From the NCBI RefSeq assembly GCF_004135735.1, contig NZ_CP012670.1:5100501-5164500 (forward strand): 64,000 bases of DNA, in the 5' to 3' direction. The stretch is from Sorangium cellulosum (GTDB taxonomy: Bacteria > Myxococcota_A > Polyangia > Polyangiales > Polyangiaceae). Positions 26,843 to 36,316 of the stretch are shown here, piece after piece (position 1 is the stretch's first letter; each line of letters begins with the position of its first letter). The notes beneath the pieces are model-generated. The model did not search any database. It was not told the DNA's origin and saw only the letters and a list, made by a program, of their open reading frames with translations. The position numbers and the translations under genes are program-made.

Positions 26843-27758
26843 ATGACACACAATACTCATTACCATTTCCTGCAGCCCGCACGTCTGTCTGGTTGGAACC
26901 ACCGGCCTGTGTGCTGCGCTCGCCGGCTGCGCAACCGAGGTCGACGATAGCCACAAATTCGAATCCATCGAATCCATTAGTGATCCGATATGGTACGGCG
27001 ATTCCGCCGCAGCAAATTTGGCCGTCGTAGAGCTCACACGAAGCGGCGCAAGCGGAATTTGCAGCGGCTACTTCATAACCAGACGCCACATTATGACGGC
27101 GGCTCACTGTACAGATTCATTCTATAGCAGCCAATGGTATCAAGTTCGCGCCAAGACGGGGTACACCACCTTCATGAACCTGACGGATTCAGCCCGGACC
27201 GACAACTGGATCCTCATGGAAGAGCACGCCGCGCCGGGATGGGACTTCAATGCCCAGAGCGCCAGCACGGACACTGCAATTCTTACGCTTCCCTCGACGG
27301 CCTGGGCATCCGTAGTCGCCAACCAGGATGTCATGCGCATATCGACGGCCGCCCCGTATCTCACTCAACCGCTTAGCATCTGGGGTTGGGGGGCTCGCCA
27401 TCCGACGGATACCGCTGGGGCGGGCGACCTGCTCACCGGAGCCACATTCTCGCAGGTCTACGTATCATCCGTTCCTGGAGACGGTTCATTTTACGCGGTT
27501 GCCTTGACAAATGCGCGGACCTGCAAGGGAGACTCCGGAGGCCCTGCCACGCGCTACTACGATAATGCCTATATCGCGGCAGGTACCCATCGGGGCGCGA
27601 CCACCCTGGGCTGCGCGGAACTTGGGGCTAACATGACCTGGTCGGACCTCAGCAACAAGACGTCATGGATTCAAGACACGCTCAGGCTATCATTCGGCCC
27701 TTCGTTTGCGTGTAGCCATTTCGCGAGCGGAGCGAACGCTTATATGAAATGCTTTTGA
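26843..27758 (+). CDS. Trypsin-like (S1) serine protease lipoprotein, frameshift in signal peptide
   Basis: The S1 fold is complete: His in MTAAHC, Asp in STDTAILTL and Ser in CKGDSGGPA, with IWGWG before it. The mature part begins after a lipobox (AALAGC) at about 26930. In this frame the nearest upstream codon is a stop at 26844 with no good start after it, while an ATG at 26843 in another frame (MTHNTHYHFLQPARL) would give a normal signal-peptide start. A one- or two-base indel near 26885 therefore probably interrupts the gene, unless a rare start is used. A decayed copy of its 3' end lies upstream at 25790. It is probably a secreted protease; lower GC suggests acquisition. Confidence 0.75.
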
Positions 27759-27986
27759 GCAAGAGCCCCACGGGAAAGTCGAGACCTTCGTAGTACCGAG
27801 CGCGGTACTTGATGCAAAGCAGACCATCAGCGATCCGGTTCTTTGATGGCAGGTGCGCGTAAGCACGCGACACCTGGACGAAGTGGATCGGCGGGTATCG
27901 CCGTCGATGATGGGCTCGCGTTCGCGCGAATCCCGCACCATGACGCGTAGCTACCCGGTCTCCCTAGGCCGCCGCGACCCGGGCCC
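27759..27986. other. Short stretch between the trypsin-like gene and the palindrome
   Basis: A minus-strand frame reads AYAHLPSKNRIADGLLCIKY, which looks protein-like but has no start, no stop context and no family that could be named. It is left unassigned. Confidence 0.35.
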
Positions 27987-28071
27987 GCGTCCGGGGGGGG
28001 CAGCGCGCTGGGGGCTCGCCGGAACGCAAGCCCCGGAGGTGAGCACCCAGCGCGCTGCCCCCCCCGGACGC
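27987..28071. terminator. Dispersed palindromic element, copy 2, between convergent genes
   Basis: A perfect 26-bp inverted repeat (27987-28012 with 28046-28071) around a 33-base loop that contains the shared core CGGAACGCAAGCCCCGGAGG. It lies between the 3' ends of the trypsin-like gene and the DUF1552 gene, so it can act as a two-way terminator. The core is also in the elements at 23001 and 42388. Confidence 0.75.
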
Positions 28072-28099
28072 GCGCCCGGCGAGGCCGGCGCGCCCGCGC

Positions 28100-29479
28100 T
28101 CACGAGGCGAGGATCTCGCCCACCAGCCCGCCCTCGAGGCTCTCGTCGCCGAAGTCGTCGAGCGGCCCGCCCTCGGCGTTGGTGCAGCCGACGGCCGCGC
28201 CGATCGTGTTCAAGAGCTTGTTGTTCGTGATGGAGACGTCGACGAACCGCCCGGTCTTCAGGGAGCCCGAGGCGCCGCCGGCCAGGATGTACGGGACCCT
28301 CTTGTAGGAATGGTGCTTGTCGCCGAGGTCGTTGAGCCACACGGCCACGCCGTGGTCGAGCAGCGTCCCCGAGCCGAGCTGGTAGGCCGAGAGCCGGTCG
28401 AGCAGGTGCTTGAACAGCCGCGCGTGGATCCGGTCGATCTGGTGGTGCAGCTCCTGGGCGCCCTCGATCGGCGGCCCCTCGGAGCCGTCGCCGTCGATGC
28501 GGTGGGAGATCTTGTGGAAGCTCTTCTGCCGCACGCCGTGGATCGTGTACTCGGTCGAGTCGTTGCCGTCGCCCACCTGGAGGGTCGCGGCGCGCGTGAC
28601 GCCGCACGCCATCGCGAGCGCGATGAGGTCCATGTGCATGCGGGCCACGGCCTCCACGTTGTCGTTCGCGCGCACCGCCGGGGCGATCGCCTCCATCTCG
28701 GCCACCCGCTCCGGCGGGAGCTTGCAGGTGAGCGTGACCTCGAGGTCGCGGATGCTGTCGAAGTGGAGCTCGAGCCGCTCGCGGTCGGCCTTGCTGAGGT
28801 CGGCCCGGCCGAGGAGCGCCCTCATCTCCCCGCGGACCAGGTCGTTCACGCTGGCGCGGCGCTCGGCCAGCGCCTTCATGACCTCGGGCTCGACGTCAGC
28901 CAGCCCGAAGAGCTTCTGGTAGGCGTTGAACGGGCTGCGCTCGGCCGCGCGGAGCTGCTTCGGCCCGCGGTAGGAGAGCACCTCGTTGATGTACCCGGCC
29001 GCCTTGCCGGCGTAGAGCGTCAGCGGCTCGACGCCGGGCGGGTTGAGCTCGGTCGCGATGCGGTTGTCGATCGACTCGCCCATCGCGAGCGACTCGTTGC
29101 CCGACGGATCCTCGGACACGCGCGCGGCCGTGAGGCACTGGTTGCCGCCGCCGGAGTGGCCGCAGCCGTTGCCCTCGAACGCGAAGCGGACGCCGCGCAC
29201 CAGGATGAGCCTGTCCGCGTAATCCTTGAGCTCGCTCACCGCCCGGTCGCTCTCCCGCTCCATCCCGGCGGCGGTCAGGGGGCCAGCCTCGCTGGGCCAG
29301 AACATCTCGGGCTCGTCGTGGGTCGCCTGGGCCACGCCGTTCGCCTGGCGCATGAAGATCGCGAACGGCGGCACGTCGCCCGCGCCGGCCGAGGCGCGCC
29401 GGGGCGCGAGGCTCTCCAAAAACGGCAGCGCGACCGTGACGCCGAACAGGCCTCGGAGCACACGTCGTCGGGTGATCAT
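28100..29479 (-). CDS. DUF1552 family exported protein
   Basis: 459 residues. It begins MITRRRVLRGLFGVTVALP with a twin-arginine-like RRRVLRGL stretch and a hydrophobic segment, so it is probably exported, possibly by Tat. The body is DUF1552 (LILVRGVRFAFEGNGCGHSG, GESIDNRIATE, LTLYAGKAAGYINEVLSYRG, and a distal SGTLLDHGVAVWLNDLGD). DUF1552 genes usually occur beside DUF1592 genes in planctomycetes and myxobacteria; function is unknown, though a sulfatase-like fold has been suggested. Its ATG overlaps the stop of the DUF1592 gene (ATGA), so the two are translationally coupled. Confidence 0.9.
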   Translation of the reverse strand: MITRRRVLRGLFGVTVALPFLESLAPRRASAGAGDVPPFAIFMRQANGVAQATHDEPEMFWPSEAGPLTAAGMERESDRAVSELKDYADRLILVRGVRFAFEGNGCGHSGGGNQCLTAARVSEDPSGNESLAMGESIDNRIATELNPPGVEPLTLYAGKAAGYINEVLSYRGPKQLRAAERSPFNAYQKLFGLADVEPEVMKALAERRASVNDLVRGEMRALLGRADLSKADRERLELHFDSIRDLEVTLTCKLPPERVAEMEAIAPAVRANDNVEAVARMHMDLIALAMACGVTRAATLQVGDGNDSTEYTIHGVRQKSFHKISHRIDGDGSEGPPIEGAQELHHQIDRIHARLFKHLLDRLSAYQLGSGTLLDHGVAVWLNDLGDKHHSYKRVPYILAGGASGSLKTGRFVDVSITNNKLLNTIGAAVGCTNAEGGPLDDFGDESLEGGLVGEILAS

Positions 29480-31206
29480 GGCGCCTCCGCGGGAACGCGA
29501 GCGAGGAAGGACGGGGAGGAGACGATCTGGAGCAGGAGCTCCCGGGTCGAGGCGCCGCCGCGGGACGCCTCGGCGAGCGCGGAGAGGAGCGCCCGGTCCT
29601 CGGGGCGCGCGTCGCGCCCGTGGGCGAACTCGATCCAGCGCTTCGCGTAGCATGCGTGCGCCTCGCTGCTCTCGGCGAGGATCTGGCTGAGCTCGACGGC
29701 GTCGGCGAAGCTCCGCGGCTGCCCGCCGAGCGCGTAGACGTCCGCGGCGTTGACGGGCTCGCCGTTGTCGGTCGTGCGATACTGGCCGATCGCGTCGTAG
29801 TGCTCGAAGGCGAAGCCGGCGGGGTTGATGAGCGCCCCGTGGCACGCCGCGCCGCACGTCCCCTTGCCCGTGTGCGCCTCGACGCGCTCGCGGTTGGTCC
29901 TGTGCTCGCCCGGCGGCAGCGCGGCGACGTTGTCGGGCGGCGACGGCAGCGCGACGCACAGGATCCTGAGGTTCACGAAGACGCCGCGGTGGATCGTGTC
30001 GGGCTCCCGCGCCGTCGCCTTCGCCGCGAGGAAGCCGGCGCGCGTGAGCAGCCCCGAGCGCTCCGCCGCGTCGAGCTCCACCCGCTCGAACGCCTCCGAG
30101 AACTCGCCCTCGAGGCCGTAGACCGCCGCGAGGTCGTCGTTCACGAACGTGGTGCGCGACGTGAGCAGGTCGGTGAGCCCGCCGTCCCTGTCGAAGACGA
30201 TGTGATCCACGAAGAGCTCCGCCTCGCGCTGCATCGCCTCGCCCATCTCGGGGCCGAACTCGGGATAGAGCTCCGGATCCTTGTTGAGGTCGTGGTACTG
30301 GGCGTAGTCGTAGAGCTGGCGGTGGAACGCGCCGACGACCTCGCGCGCCCGCGGGTCCTCCAGCATCCGCGCCGCGTAGGCGCGGACCGCCTCAGGGCTC
30401 GACAGCTCGCCCGCCGCCGCGGCCAGGAAGAGCTCGTCCGACGGCATGGTGTTCCAGAAGAGGTACGCGAGCTTCGTCGCGATCTCGTGGCCGCTCAGCG
30501 GGACGAGCCCGCCCTCGGCCGGCCCGGCGCCGATCTCGACGCGGTAGACGAAATGGGGCGATTGCAGGAACGCCTCGAGCGCCGCGCGCACGCCGGCGAC
30601 GAACGGGTCCTCGCCCGGGAAGAGCGCCTCGCCGCGGTCGAACAGCGCCGCGTACGCGTCGATCTCCCCGGCCGCGAGCGGCCGGCGAAACGCCCGCTCG
30701 CCGAACCGCTCGATGAACGCCCGCGCCCGCGCCTCCGGCGCGGCGGGCAAATCCGCGGGCAGGACGCGGCCGAGCTTCGCCTCGTCCGCGGTGACCATCG
30801 CGGCGAGCTCCTCGGCCGCGCGCTGGTAATCGCCCCACAGCCCCGGCGTCACCTGGAGCACGACCTCGTTGTTGTCGAACACGCCGCCGAGCGGATCCGT
30901 CGTGAAGGACGCCGAGAAGCCGGGCCTCTCGTCGAGGCGCAGGAGATCACGCACCGTGTTCTCCCACTGCGCGTGGCTGAGCCGCGGGAACATGCTGCGC
31001 GCGGCGACCTGCGCCCCCTCCGCGCCCTCCGGCAGCTCCACGCCCCCGCCGCCCGGCAGGTCGCGCCCCTCGCCGCCCTCCCACGGAGCGCCCACGGAGC
31101 CCGTGCACCCCGGGAGCAGCAGCGCCGCGGCGCAGAGCGCCGCGCCGAGCAGCCGCCTCGCTCCGCGTGGACCGGAGGCGGTCCTCGAACAAGACGAAGA
31201 CATCAT
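29476..31206 (-). CDS. DUF1592-family (DUF1587/1595/1592/1588/1585) lipoprotein
   Basis: 576 residues. The signal peptide ends LLLPGCTGS (lipobox). The domain order is typical of this group: FPRLSHAQWENTVRDLLRLD (DUF1587), AFIERFGERAFRRPLAAGE (DUF1595), the DUF1592 core (LSGHEIATKLAYLFWNTMPS), then DUF1588 with TCGAACHGALINPAGFAFEH and a C-terminal DUF1585 segment. The Cys pair is spaced CxxxCH, not CxxCH, so covalent haem is uncertain. AGGAG six bases before the ATG at 31206 decides the start. It is coupled to the DUF1552 gene and probably works with it in the envelope. Confidence 0.9.
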   Translation of the reverse strand: MMSSSCSRTASGPRGARRLLGAALCAAALLLPGCTGSVGAPWEGGEGRDLPGGGGVELPEGAEGAQVAARSMFPRLSHAQWENTVRDLLRLDERPGFSASFTTDPLGGVFDNNEVVLQVTPGLWGDYQRAAEELAAMVTADEAKLGRVLPADLPAAPEARARAFIERFGERAFRRPLAAGEIDAYAALFDRGEALFPGEDPFVAGVRAALEAFLQSPHFVYRVEIGAGPAEGGLVPLSGHEIATKLAYLFWNTMPSDELFLAAAAGELSSPEAVRAYAARMLEDPRAREVVGAFHRQLYDYAQYHDLNKDPELYPEFGPEMGEAMQREAELFVDHIVFDRDGGLTDLLTSRTTFVNDDLAAVYGLEGEFSEAFERVELDAAERSGLLTRAGFLAAKATAREPDTIHRGVFVNLRILCVALPSPPDNVAALPPGEHRTNRERVEAHTGKGTCGAACHGALINPAGFAFEHYDAIGQYRTTDNGEPVNAADVYALGGQPRSFADAVELSQILAESSEAHACYAKRWIEFAHGRDARPEDRALLSALAEASRGGASTRELLLQIVSSPSFLARVPAEAP

Positions 31207-31702
31207 CAAGCTCTCCTGACTAAGCAGCTCCCTCAGCTTAACCCATCTTGCCTCGAGCACCCATCAGAAACAGCCTTGAGGCGCGCCATCCATCGCATCA
31301 CATCGCATCGTTCACGAGTCCTCGCACACGCGGCCTGGCCGAGCTGGACAATTCGAGCGACACCGAAACTCCCACGCTCAAGCACGCCAGAGCACGCGCC
31401 GGCTCGGGATATCGACGCATCACGGTCACCCAGCGCGGCCGCGAAGCCCCGAGGGTCAACGAATTTCATGACATCGCCGCTCTCCTCTCCGACGCCATCA
31501 AACGACGAGTCGCGCCAACAGCGCAGGATCTCCGGAGCGTCGCGGGGCGTCACGGCGTCATGCGTCTCGGTCGCCGCCCGGCGCGCGCGGGCGGCGCGAG
31601 GCGCGCCTGTCACGCGCCCCGGGGCGACATGCGCCCGGCGGCGGACCGCGGCGCGCGGGACGGCGCCGCGTCCACTGCACGGCGCGCCGCGCGGCCCCTA
31701 CG
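31207..31702. other. Divergent intergenic region, nothing recognised
   Basis: About 500 bp between the DUF1592 gene and the GT-C-like membrane protein gene, which face away from each other. It should carry both promoters. No clear motif or gene was found. Confidence 0.45.
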
Positions 31703-33499
31703 ATGTGGGCCGAAATGAGCCCGCCCCCTCCCGATCGCCTCGCGCGGTGGCTTTGCCACCCTCACTTCTTCAAGGTCGTCCTGCTCCTCGCGCTCGTCAT
31801 CTCGGCGCCCACCGTCGCGATCGGCTTCTACGCCGACGACTATGTCCTGCTCTCCTACCTCGCGGGGCGGATCCCCGGCTCGCCGCCCTGGTACGATCTC
31901 TACAACTTCTTCGACGGCGACGCGCTGAAGCTGCAGGCGAACCTCGTCTCCGGGTTTCCGTGGTGGACCGACCCCGGGCTGAAGCTCCACCTCGTCCGCC
32001 CCCTGGCGAGCGCGCTGTTCACGCTCGAGCACGCCGTCTTCGGCCACGCCCCGCTCGGGTACCACCTCGTCTCCATCGCGCTGTACGTCGCCCTGGTCGC
32101 GGCCGCAGGCAGGCTCTTTCTGCGGGTGCTCCCGGGCGCGACCGGGGCGCTCGCGCTCTTCCTGTTCGCGGTGTGCGACAACCACCTGCACCCGGTCGGC
32201 TGGATCGCCTGCCAGCACCTCTTGCTCGCGGCGCTCCCGGCGGTGCTCGGGCTCCTGGCCTACCTGCGGTACCGCGAGGAGGGGTGGCGGCCCGGGCGGT
32301 ACCTCGGCCCGCTCGGGCTCGGCGTCGGGCTCCTCGGCGGCGAGGCGGCGCTCGGCGGGGCCGCCTACTGGATCGCCTACCAGCTCGCGGGTCCGGTGCC
32401 GCCGGGCCGCGCGGCCGGCCTCCGCGCCCGCGCGGCCGCCGCGCTCCCGGCGCTCGGCCTCCTCGCCTACTTCGCCGCCTACAAGGCGGTCGGCGGCGGC
32501 GCCGCGAACACGGGCGGCTACGTCGACCCGCTCGCGAGCCCGCTCCGGTTCGCGGCCGCGGCGGCGGAGCGCCTGCCCGTCCTGCTCGGCGACGCCCTCG
32601 TGTCCATGCCCGCCGACCTCACCTCCGCGCTCCCCAGCGGCCCCTTCGTCGCCGTCGGCCTCGCGGCGGTCGCCGGCCTCGCCCTGCTCTACCGCGCCTG
32701 CCTCCCCGCCATCCCCGAGCGCGAGCGGGCCGCCCTGCGGTGGCTCGTCCCCGGGGCGCTCCTCGCGCTCGTCACGAGCCTCGGCGGCTTCCCCGGGTCG
32801 CGCCTCCTCCTGCTCCCGAGCCTCGGGATCGCGCCGCTCCTCGCCGTCGTCATCCTGCGCGGGCTCCGCCGGGGCCCCTCGCCCGGGCGCGCCGCGTGGC
32901 CCCGCCGCGCCGGGGCGGGGCTCCTCGCCGCCGTGCACGTCGCGATCGCGCCGCTGCTGTTCCTCGCCGCCACCGCCTCGAGCGCGGACATCGCGCGCAA
33001 GCTAGAGGGTGTCGCCCGCACCGCGGAGCTCGGGGCGCCGCCCCGCGAGCGGGCGTTCATCGCCGCCGCGTCGGATCCCATGGTGACCATCTATCCTCAG
33101 GCGATCCTCGGCCTGGCGTCGCCCGACGCCCTGCCCTGCTGGTCGGCGCTCTCGATGGCCAGGGCCTCGCACCGCCTCACGCGCACCGGCCCGAGCTCGT
33201 TCACCCTCGAGCCGCTCGGCCGGACGATGCTGACGGGCGCCTTCGAGACGCTCTACCGCGCGCCGTCCGCGCCGATCCCGCGGGGCTACCAGGTCACCCA
33301 GTGCGGCGCCACGATCCGGGTCGCGGAGGTCGAGGACGGCAAGCCCTCGCGCCTCGAGGTCGATCTCGGCGCGCCGCTCGAGGATCCGGGGCTCGCGCTC
33401 CTCTCCTGGCGCGACGGGCGGCTCCGCCGCATGGCGCTGCCCGCGATCGGCGAGGCGGTGGAGCTGCCGTGGTCGCCGGGGCCGATCGGGCTATTGTGA
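31703..33499 (+). CDS. Polytopic membrane protein, GT-C glycosyltransferase-like
   Basis: 598 residues with about ten hydrophobic helices in the first 430 residues, then a soluble 150-residue C-terminal domain. After the first helix the loop has FYADDYVLLSYLAGR, the DD-type motif in the first periplasmic loop of GT-C-fold polyprenyl-sugar transferases. Next come HLVRPLASALFTLEHAVFG and LGYHLVSIALYV, also seen in that group. It probably moves a sugar from a lipid carrier to an envelope substrate, but donor and acceptor are unknown. A second ATG four codons in (31715) is an alternative start. Confidence 0.72.
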   Translation: MWAEMSPPPPDRLARWLCHPHFFKVVLLLALVISAPTVAIGFYADDYVLLSYLAGRIPGSPPWYDLYNFFDGDALKLQANLVSGFPWWTDPGLKLHLVRPLASALFTLEHAVFGHAPLGYHLVSIALYVALVAAAGRLFLRVLPGATGALALFLFAVCDNHLHPVGWIACQHLLLAALPAVLGLLAYLRYREEGWRPGRYLGPLGLGVGLLGGEAALGGAAYWIAYQLAGPVPPGRAAGLRARAAAALPALGLLAYFAAYKAVGGGAANTGGYVDPLASPLRFAAAAAERLPVLLGDALVSMPADLTSALPSGPFVAVGLAAVAGLALLYRACLPAIPERERAALRWLVPGALLALVTSLGGFPGSRLLLLPSLGIAPLLAVVILRGLRRGPSPGRAAWPRRAGAGLLAAVHVAIAPLLFLAATASSADIARKLEGVARTAELGAPPRERAFIAAASDPMVTIYPQAILGLASPDALPCWSALSMARASHRLTRTGPSSFTLEPLGRTMLTGAFETLYRAPSAPIPRGYQVTQCGATIRVAEVEDGKPSRLEVDLGAPLEDPGLALLSWRDGRLRRMALPAIGEAVELPWSPGPIGLL

Positions 33500-33615
33500 G
33501 CGGCGATCGCGCGCCGGCCGACGCCGGTGCGCCGCGCGGCCGCCGCCCTCGGGGCGCCCGGGCGCGGCGCGAGGGGTCGCCGCCGGGCGTGATCCGCGTG
33601 TGATAACGTGGCCGC

Positions 33616-34986
33616 GTGCCCAGCAGACCCCCGAGCAAGGCGGCCCACAGCGGCTTCGAGACGCTGACGCACCCTGGCTCGCCCGGCAGCGACGGCGCGG
33701 GGGCGGTGCGCCGCTTCCGCCTCGAGCTCGTCGAGGGGCCGGCCAGGGGCACCGTCTGGGACTCGTCCGCGGATCGGTGCTCGCTCGGCTCGAGCGACGG
33801 CAACGACCTCGTCATCGCGGACCCGACCGTCTCGCGCTTCCACTGCGAGATCCACATCGACGGCGCGGGGGCGCGCGTCCGCGACCTCCGGAGCCACAAC
33901 GGCACGGTCGTCGACGGCGTGCACGTGATCGAGGCCCTGCTGCGGACGGGGAGCCACATCCGGCTCGGCAAGACGGTCGCGCGCTTCGAGTTCGGGACCG
34001 AGCACAACCGCCTGCCGCTCTGGGACGAGGCGCGGTTCGGCGCGCTCTCGGGCGCGTCGGCGGCGATGCGCGCGGTGTTCGCGCTCCTCGCCCGGGCCGC
34101 GGAGCGCGACGTCACCGTGCTGCTCGAGGGCGAGACGGGCACGGGCAAGAGCCAGGCGGCCCGCTCGATCCACGAGCGGAGCGCGCGGCGGGATCGGCCG
34201 TTCGTGGTCGTGGACTGCGGGGCGATCCACGGCAGCCTGATCGAGAGCGAGCTGTTCGGGCACGCGCGGGGCGCGTTCACGGGCGCGGCCGAGCAGCGCG
34301 TCGGCGCCTTCGAGGAGGCCTCGGGCGGGACCATCTTCCTCGACGAGATCGGCGAGCTGCCGCTCGACCTCCAGCCGAAGCTCTTGCGGGCGCTCGAGGC
34401 GCGCGAGATCCGCCGCGTCGGGACCAACGCGCCGCGGCCGATCGACGTGCGCGTCGTCGCGGCCACGCACCGGGACCTGCGCGCCGAGGTCAACGCGGGT
34501 CGCTTCCGCGCCGATCTGTATTTCCGGATCGCGGTCGTGCGGATCTCGATGCCGCCGCTCCGGCAGCGCCCGGAGGACATCCCGGCGCTGCTCGACGATC
34601 TGCTCGCGTCGCTCCACGCGACGCCGGAGGAGGCGGCGGCGCTGCGGGAGCCGAAGGTCGTCGCCCGGATGAAGCGCGCCGCGTGGCCGGGCAACGTGCG
34701 CGAGCTCAGGAACTACGTGGAGCAGTCCCTCGTGTTCCGCGCGCCGCCGCCCGTGGGCGAGCGGGCGCCCGAGAGCGCGCCGGCGCCGGTCGACGTGAGC
34801 CTGCCGTACGCCGAGGCGCGCGATCGGGTGCTCGCCGATTTCGAGCGCCGCTATTTCGAGGCGCTCCTCGCCGCCCACGGCGGCAAGGTCTCGCGGGCGG
34901 CGGCGGCCGCGGGGCTGGACCGGCGGTACCTGTATCGCCTGCTCCACCGGCACGGCCTCGGGCCGGAGCGCGAGCCGCAGGGTTAG
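33616..34986 (+). CDS. FHA-domain sigma54-dependent transcriptional activator
   Basis: 456 residues from a GTG. The FHA domain (about 40-125) has CSLGSSDGNDLVIADPTVSR and HCEIHIDG, the phosphothreonine-binding loops. The AAA+ domain has Walker A GETGTGKS (172-179), GAFTGA (219-224) for sigma54 contact, and the Walker B IFLDEIGELP. The C-terminus has a Fis-type helix-turn-helix (GKVSRAAAAAGLDRRYLYRL). It should read phosphorylation by a Ser/Thr kinase and open sigma54 promoters, a common myxobacterial arrangement. Target genes are unknown. A truncated copy of its 5' end is at 23107. Confidence 0.94.
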   Translation: MPSRPPSKAAHSGFETLTHPGSPGSDGAGAVRRFRLELVEGPARGTVWDSSADRCSLGSSDGNDLVIADPTVSRFHCEIHIDGAGARVRDLRSHNGTVVDGVHVIEALLRTGSHIRLGKTVARFEFGTEHNRLPLWDEARFGALSGASAAMRAVFALLARAAERDVTVLLEGETGTGKSQAARSIHERSARRDRPFVVVDCGAIHGSLIESELFGHARGAFTGAAEQRVGAFEEASGGTIFLDEIGELPLDLQPKLLRALEAREIRRVGTNAPRPIDVRVVAATHRDLRAEVNAGRFRADLYFRIAVVRISMPPLRQRPEDIPALLDDLLASLHATPEEAAALREPKVVARMKRAAWPGNVRELRNYVEQSLVFRAPPPVGERAPESAPAPVDVSLPYAEARDRVLADFERRYFEALLAAHGGKVSRAAAAAGLDRRYLYRLLHRHGLGPEREPQG

Positions 34987-35059
34987 CGCGCCGAGCCCGG
35001 CGCATACTCGGCCTGAGGCCGTCCGACGCCGCTGGCTCCATGCGTCATCGACGCACCCG

Positions 35060-36241
35060 TCACGCGCCGGCGAGCGCCGGATAGAGCCAGAGGAGCATCA
35101 CGAGGGAGAACTGGATGAAGAGGAGCCGCGACGCCGCGCGCGAGACGGCGGATCCGCGGCCGGCGCGCGCCCGAAACACGCGCGCCGCCCCGTCCCACGC
35201 GATGAGCGCACAGCCGTGCACGACGAAGGCGACCACCACCGTCCACGGCGTCCGGCCGTGAATCAAGCGCTGCACGCCTGCGTGGAGCACGCCGCACGCG
35301 ACGAACGCGGCGAGCACGGCGAGCGCACCGGCGACAGGCACAGGCGCAGGCACGCGCCGCCCGAGCGAGCGCGCGCAGGGGATGTAGACGTAGCATCGGA
35401 GCCACTGGCCGAGGTAGACGTTCCAGCGGCGCCAGAAGTCGCGAGGGCTCGTGGCGGCCAGGGGGAACCGGTATCGCTCGCCGGCGCGATACCCGAGCAT
35501 CGACAGGAGCGCGATCTGGATGCTCGCGACCCCCGAGTGACCGGCATAGAAGGAGAGCGCCATGGCCCCGGCGATCGCCACGACGCGCGCGTAATGGGCG
35601 GCGCCGCTCGCGAGCCAGGGCGGGCTGGAGAGGAGCGGCGCCGCGGCGAGGGCGAGCGCCACGCTGCCCGCGACGGCGGCCACCCCGAGCAGGAGGCGCG
35701 CCGCTGCCGGGAGCCGGAGCCCCGGCGCCTCGACGCGGCGCGCGCGCTGCGAGAGCACCAGCGTCGGATCGACGAAGACGAAGAACAGGCTGTCGCGGAG
35801 GGGCCTTCGCGGCTCCCCGTCGCGCGCGACGCTGTAGATCGAGAGCATCCCGTCGACGCCCGCCAGCACCACGGCGGCCCGCGCGGGCCCGGTCAGGAGC
35901 GCCGCGGGGACGACGAGCCACACGGCGGCGATGGCCACGAAGGAGACCGGAGCGGGCGCGCGTCGCCACGCCCCGACGCGCGCGAGCGCGGAGAAGGCCG
36001 CCGCGGCGGCGATCCAGTACCCGAACGCGGCGCAGAGGACGGCGAGCCGCTCGATGTGGACGGGGGCCAGGCGGCCCACCCAGGCGGCGAGCGCCGCGTA
36101 GAGCAGCAACACCACCCCCCTGTCGCCCGCGCCCACGCCCCTCGAGACGAGCGCGACCGCGAGGACCGGCAGCGCGCGAAGCAGGAGCACCGCCATGGCG
36201 GTCGTGACGACGCCGAGCCCGTCGATTCCGTGGATCATCAT
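35060..36241 (-). CDS. MBOAT-family membrane O-acyltransferase
   Basis: 393 residues with about nine or ten transmembrane helices. The segment SPRDFWRRWNVYLGQWLRCY followed by VYIP is the MBOAT signature found in AlgI and DltB, and CGVLHAG provides the conserved membrane His thought to be catalytic. The family moves acyl groups to polysaccharides, lipids or proteins. No alginate or D-alanine genes are near, so the acceptor is open. ATG codons at 36241 and 36238 are both possible. Confidence 0.8.
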   Translation of the reverse strand: MMIHGIDGLGVVTTAMAVLLLRALPVLAVALVSRGVGAGDRGVVLLLYAALAAWVGRLAPVHIERLAVLCAAFGYWIAAAAAFSALARVGAWRRAPAPVSFVAIAAVWLVVPAALLTGPARAAVVLAGVDGMLSIYSVARDGEPRRPLRDSLFFVFVDPTLVLSQRARRVEAPGLRLPAAARLLLGVAAVAGSVALALAAAPLLSSPPWLASGAAHYARVVAIAGAMALSFYAGHSGVASIQIALLSMLGYRAGERYRFPLAATSPRDFWRRWNVYLGQWLRCYVYIPCARSLGRRVPAPVPVAGALAVLAAFVACGVLHAGVQRLIHGRTPWTVVVAFVVHGCALIAWDGAARVFRARAGRGSAVSRAASRLLFIQFSLVMLLWLYPALAGA

Positions 36242-36316
36242 GGCCCCACAGGAGCAGCGGGCAGGGCCCGCGCGGCGCGACGCCCGCGCGAGCCCTGCCC
36301 CGAGGACGCCTCCGGC

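Noticed and set aside
29476-31206. Covalent haem c in the DUF1588 part
   Set aside because: The motif is CGAACH, with three residues between the Cys, so the standard CxxCH site is absent.
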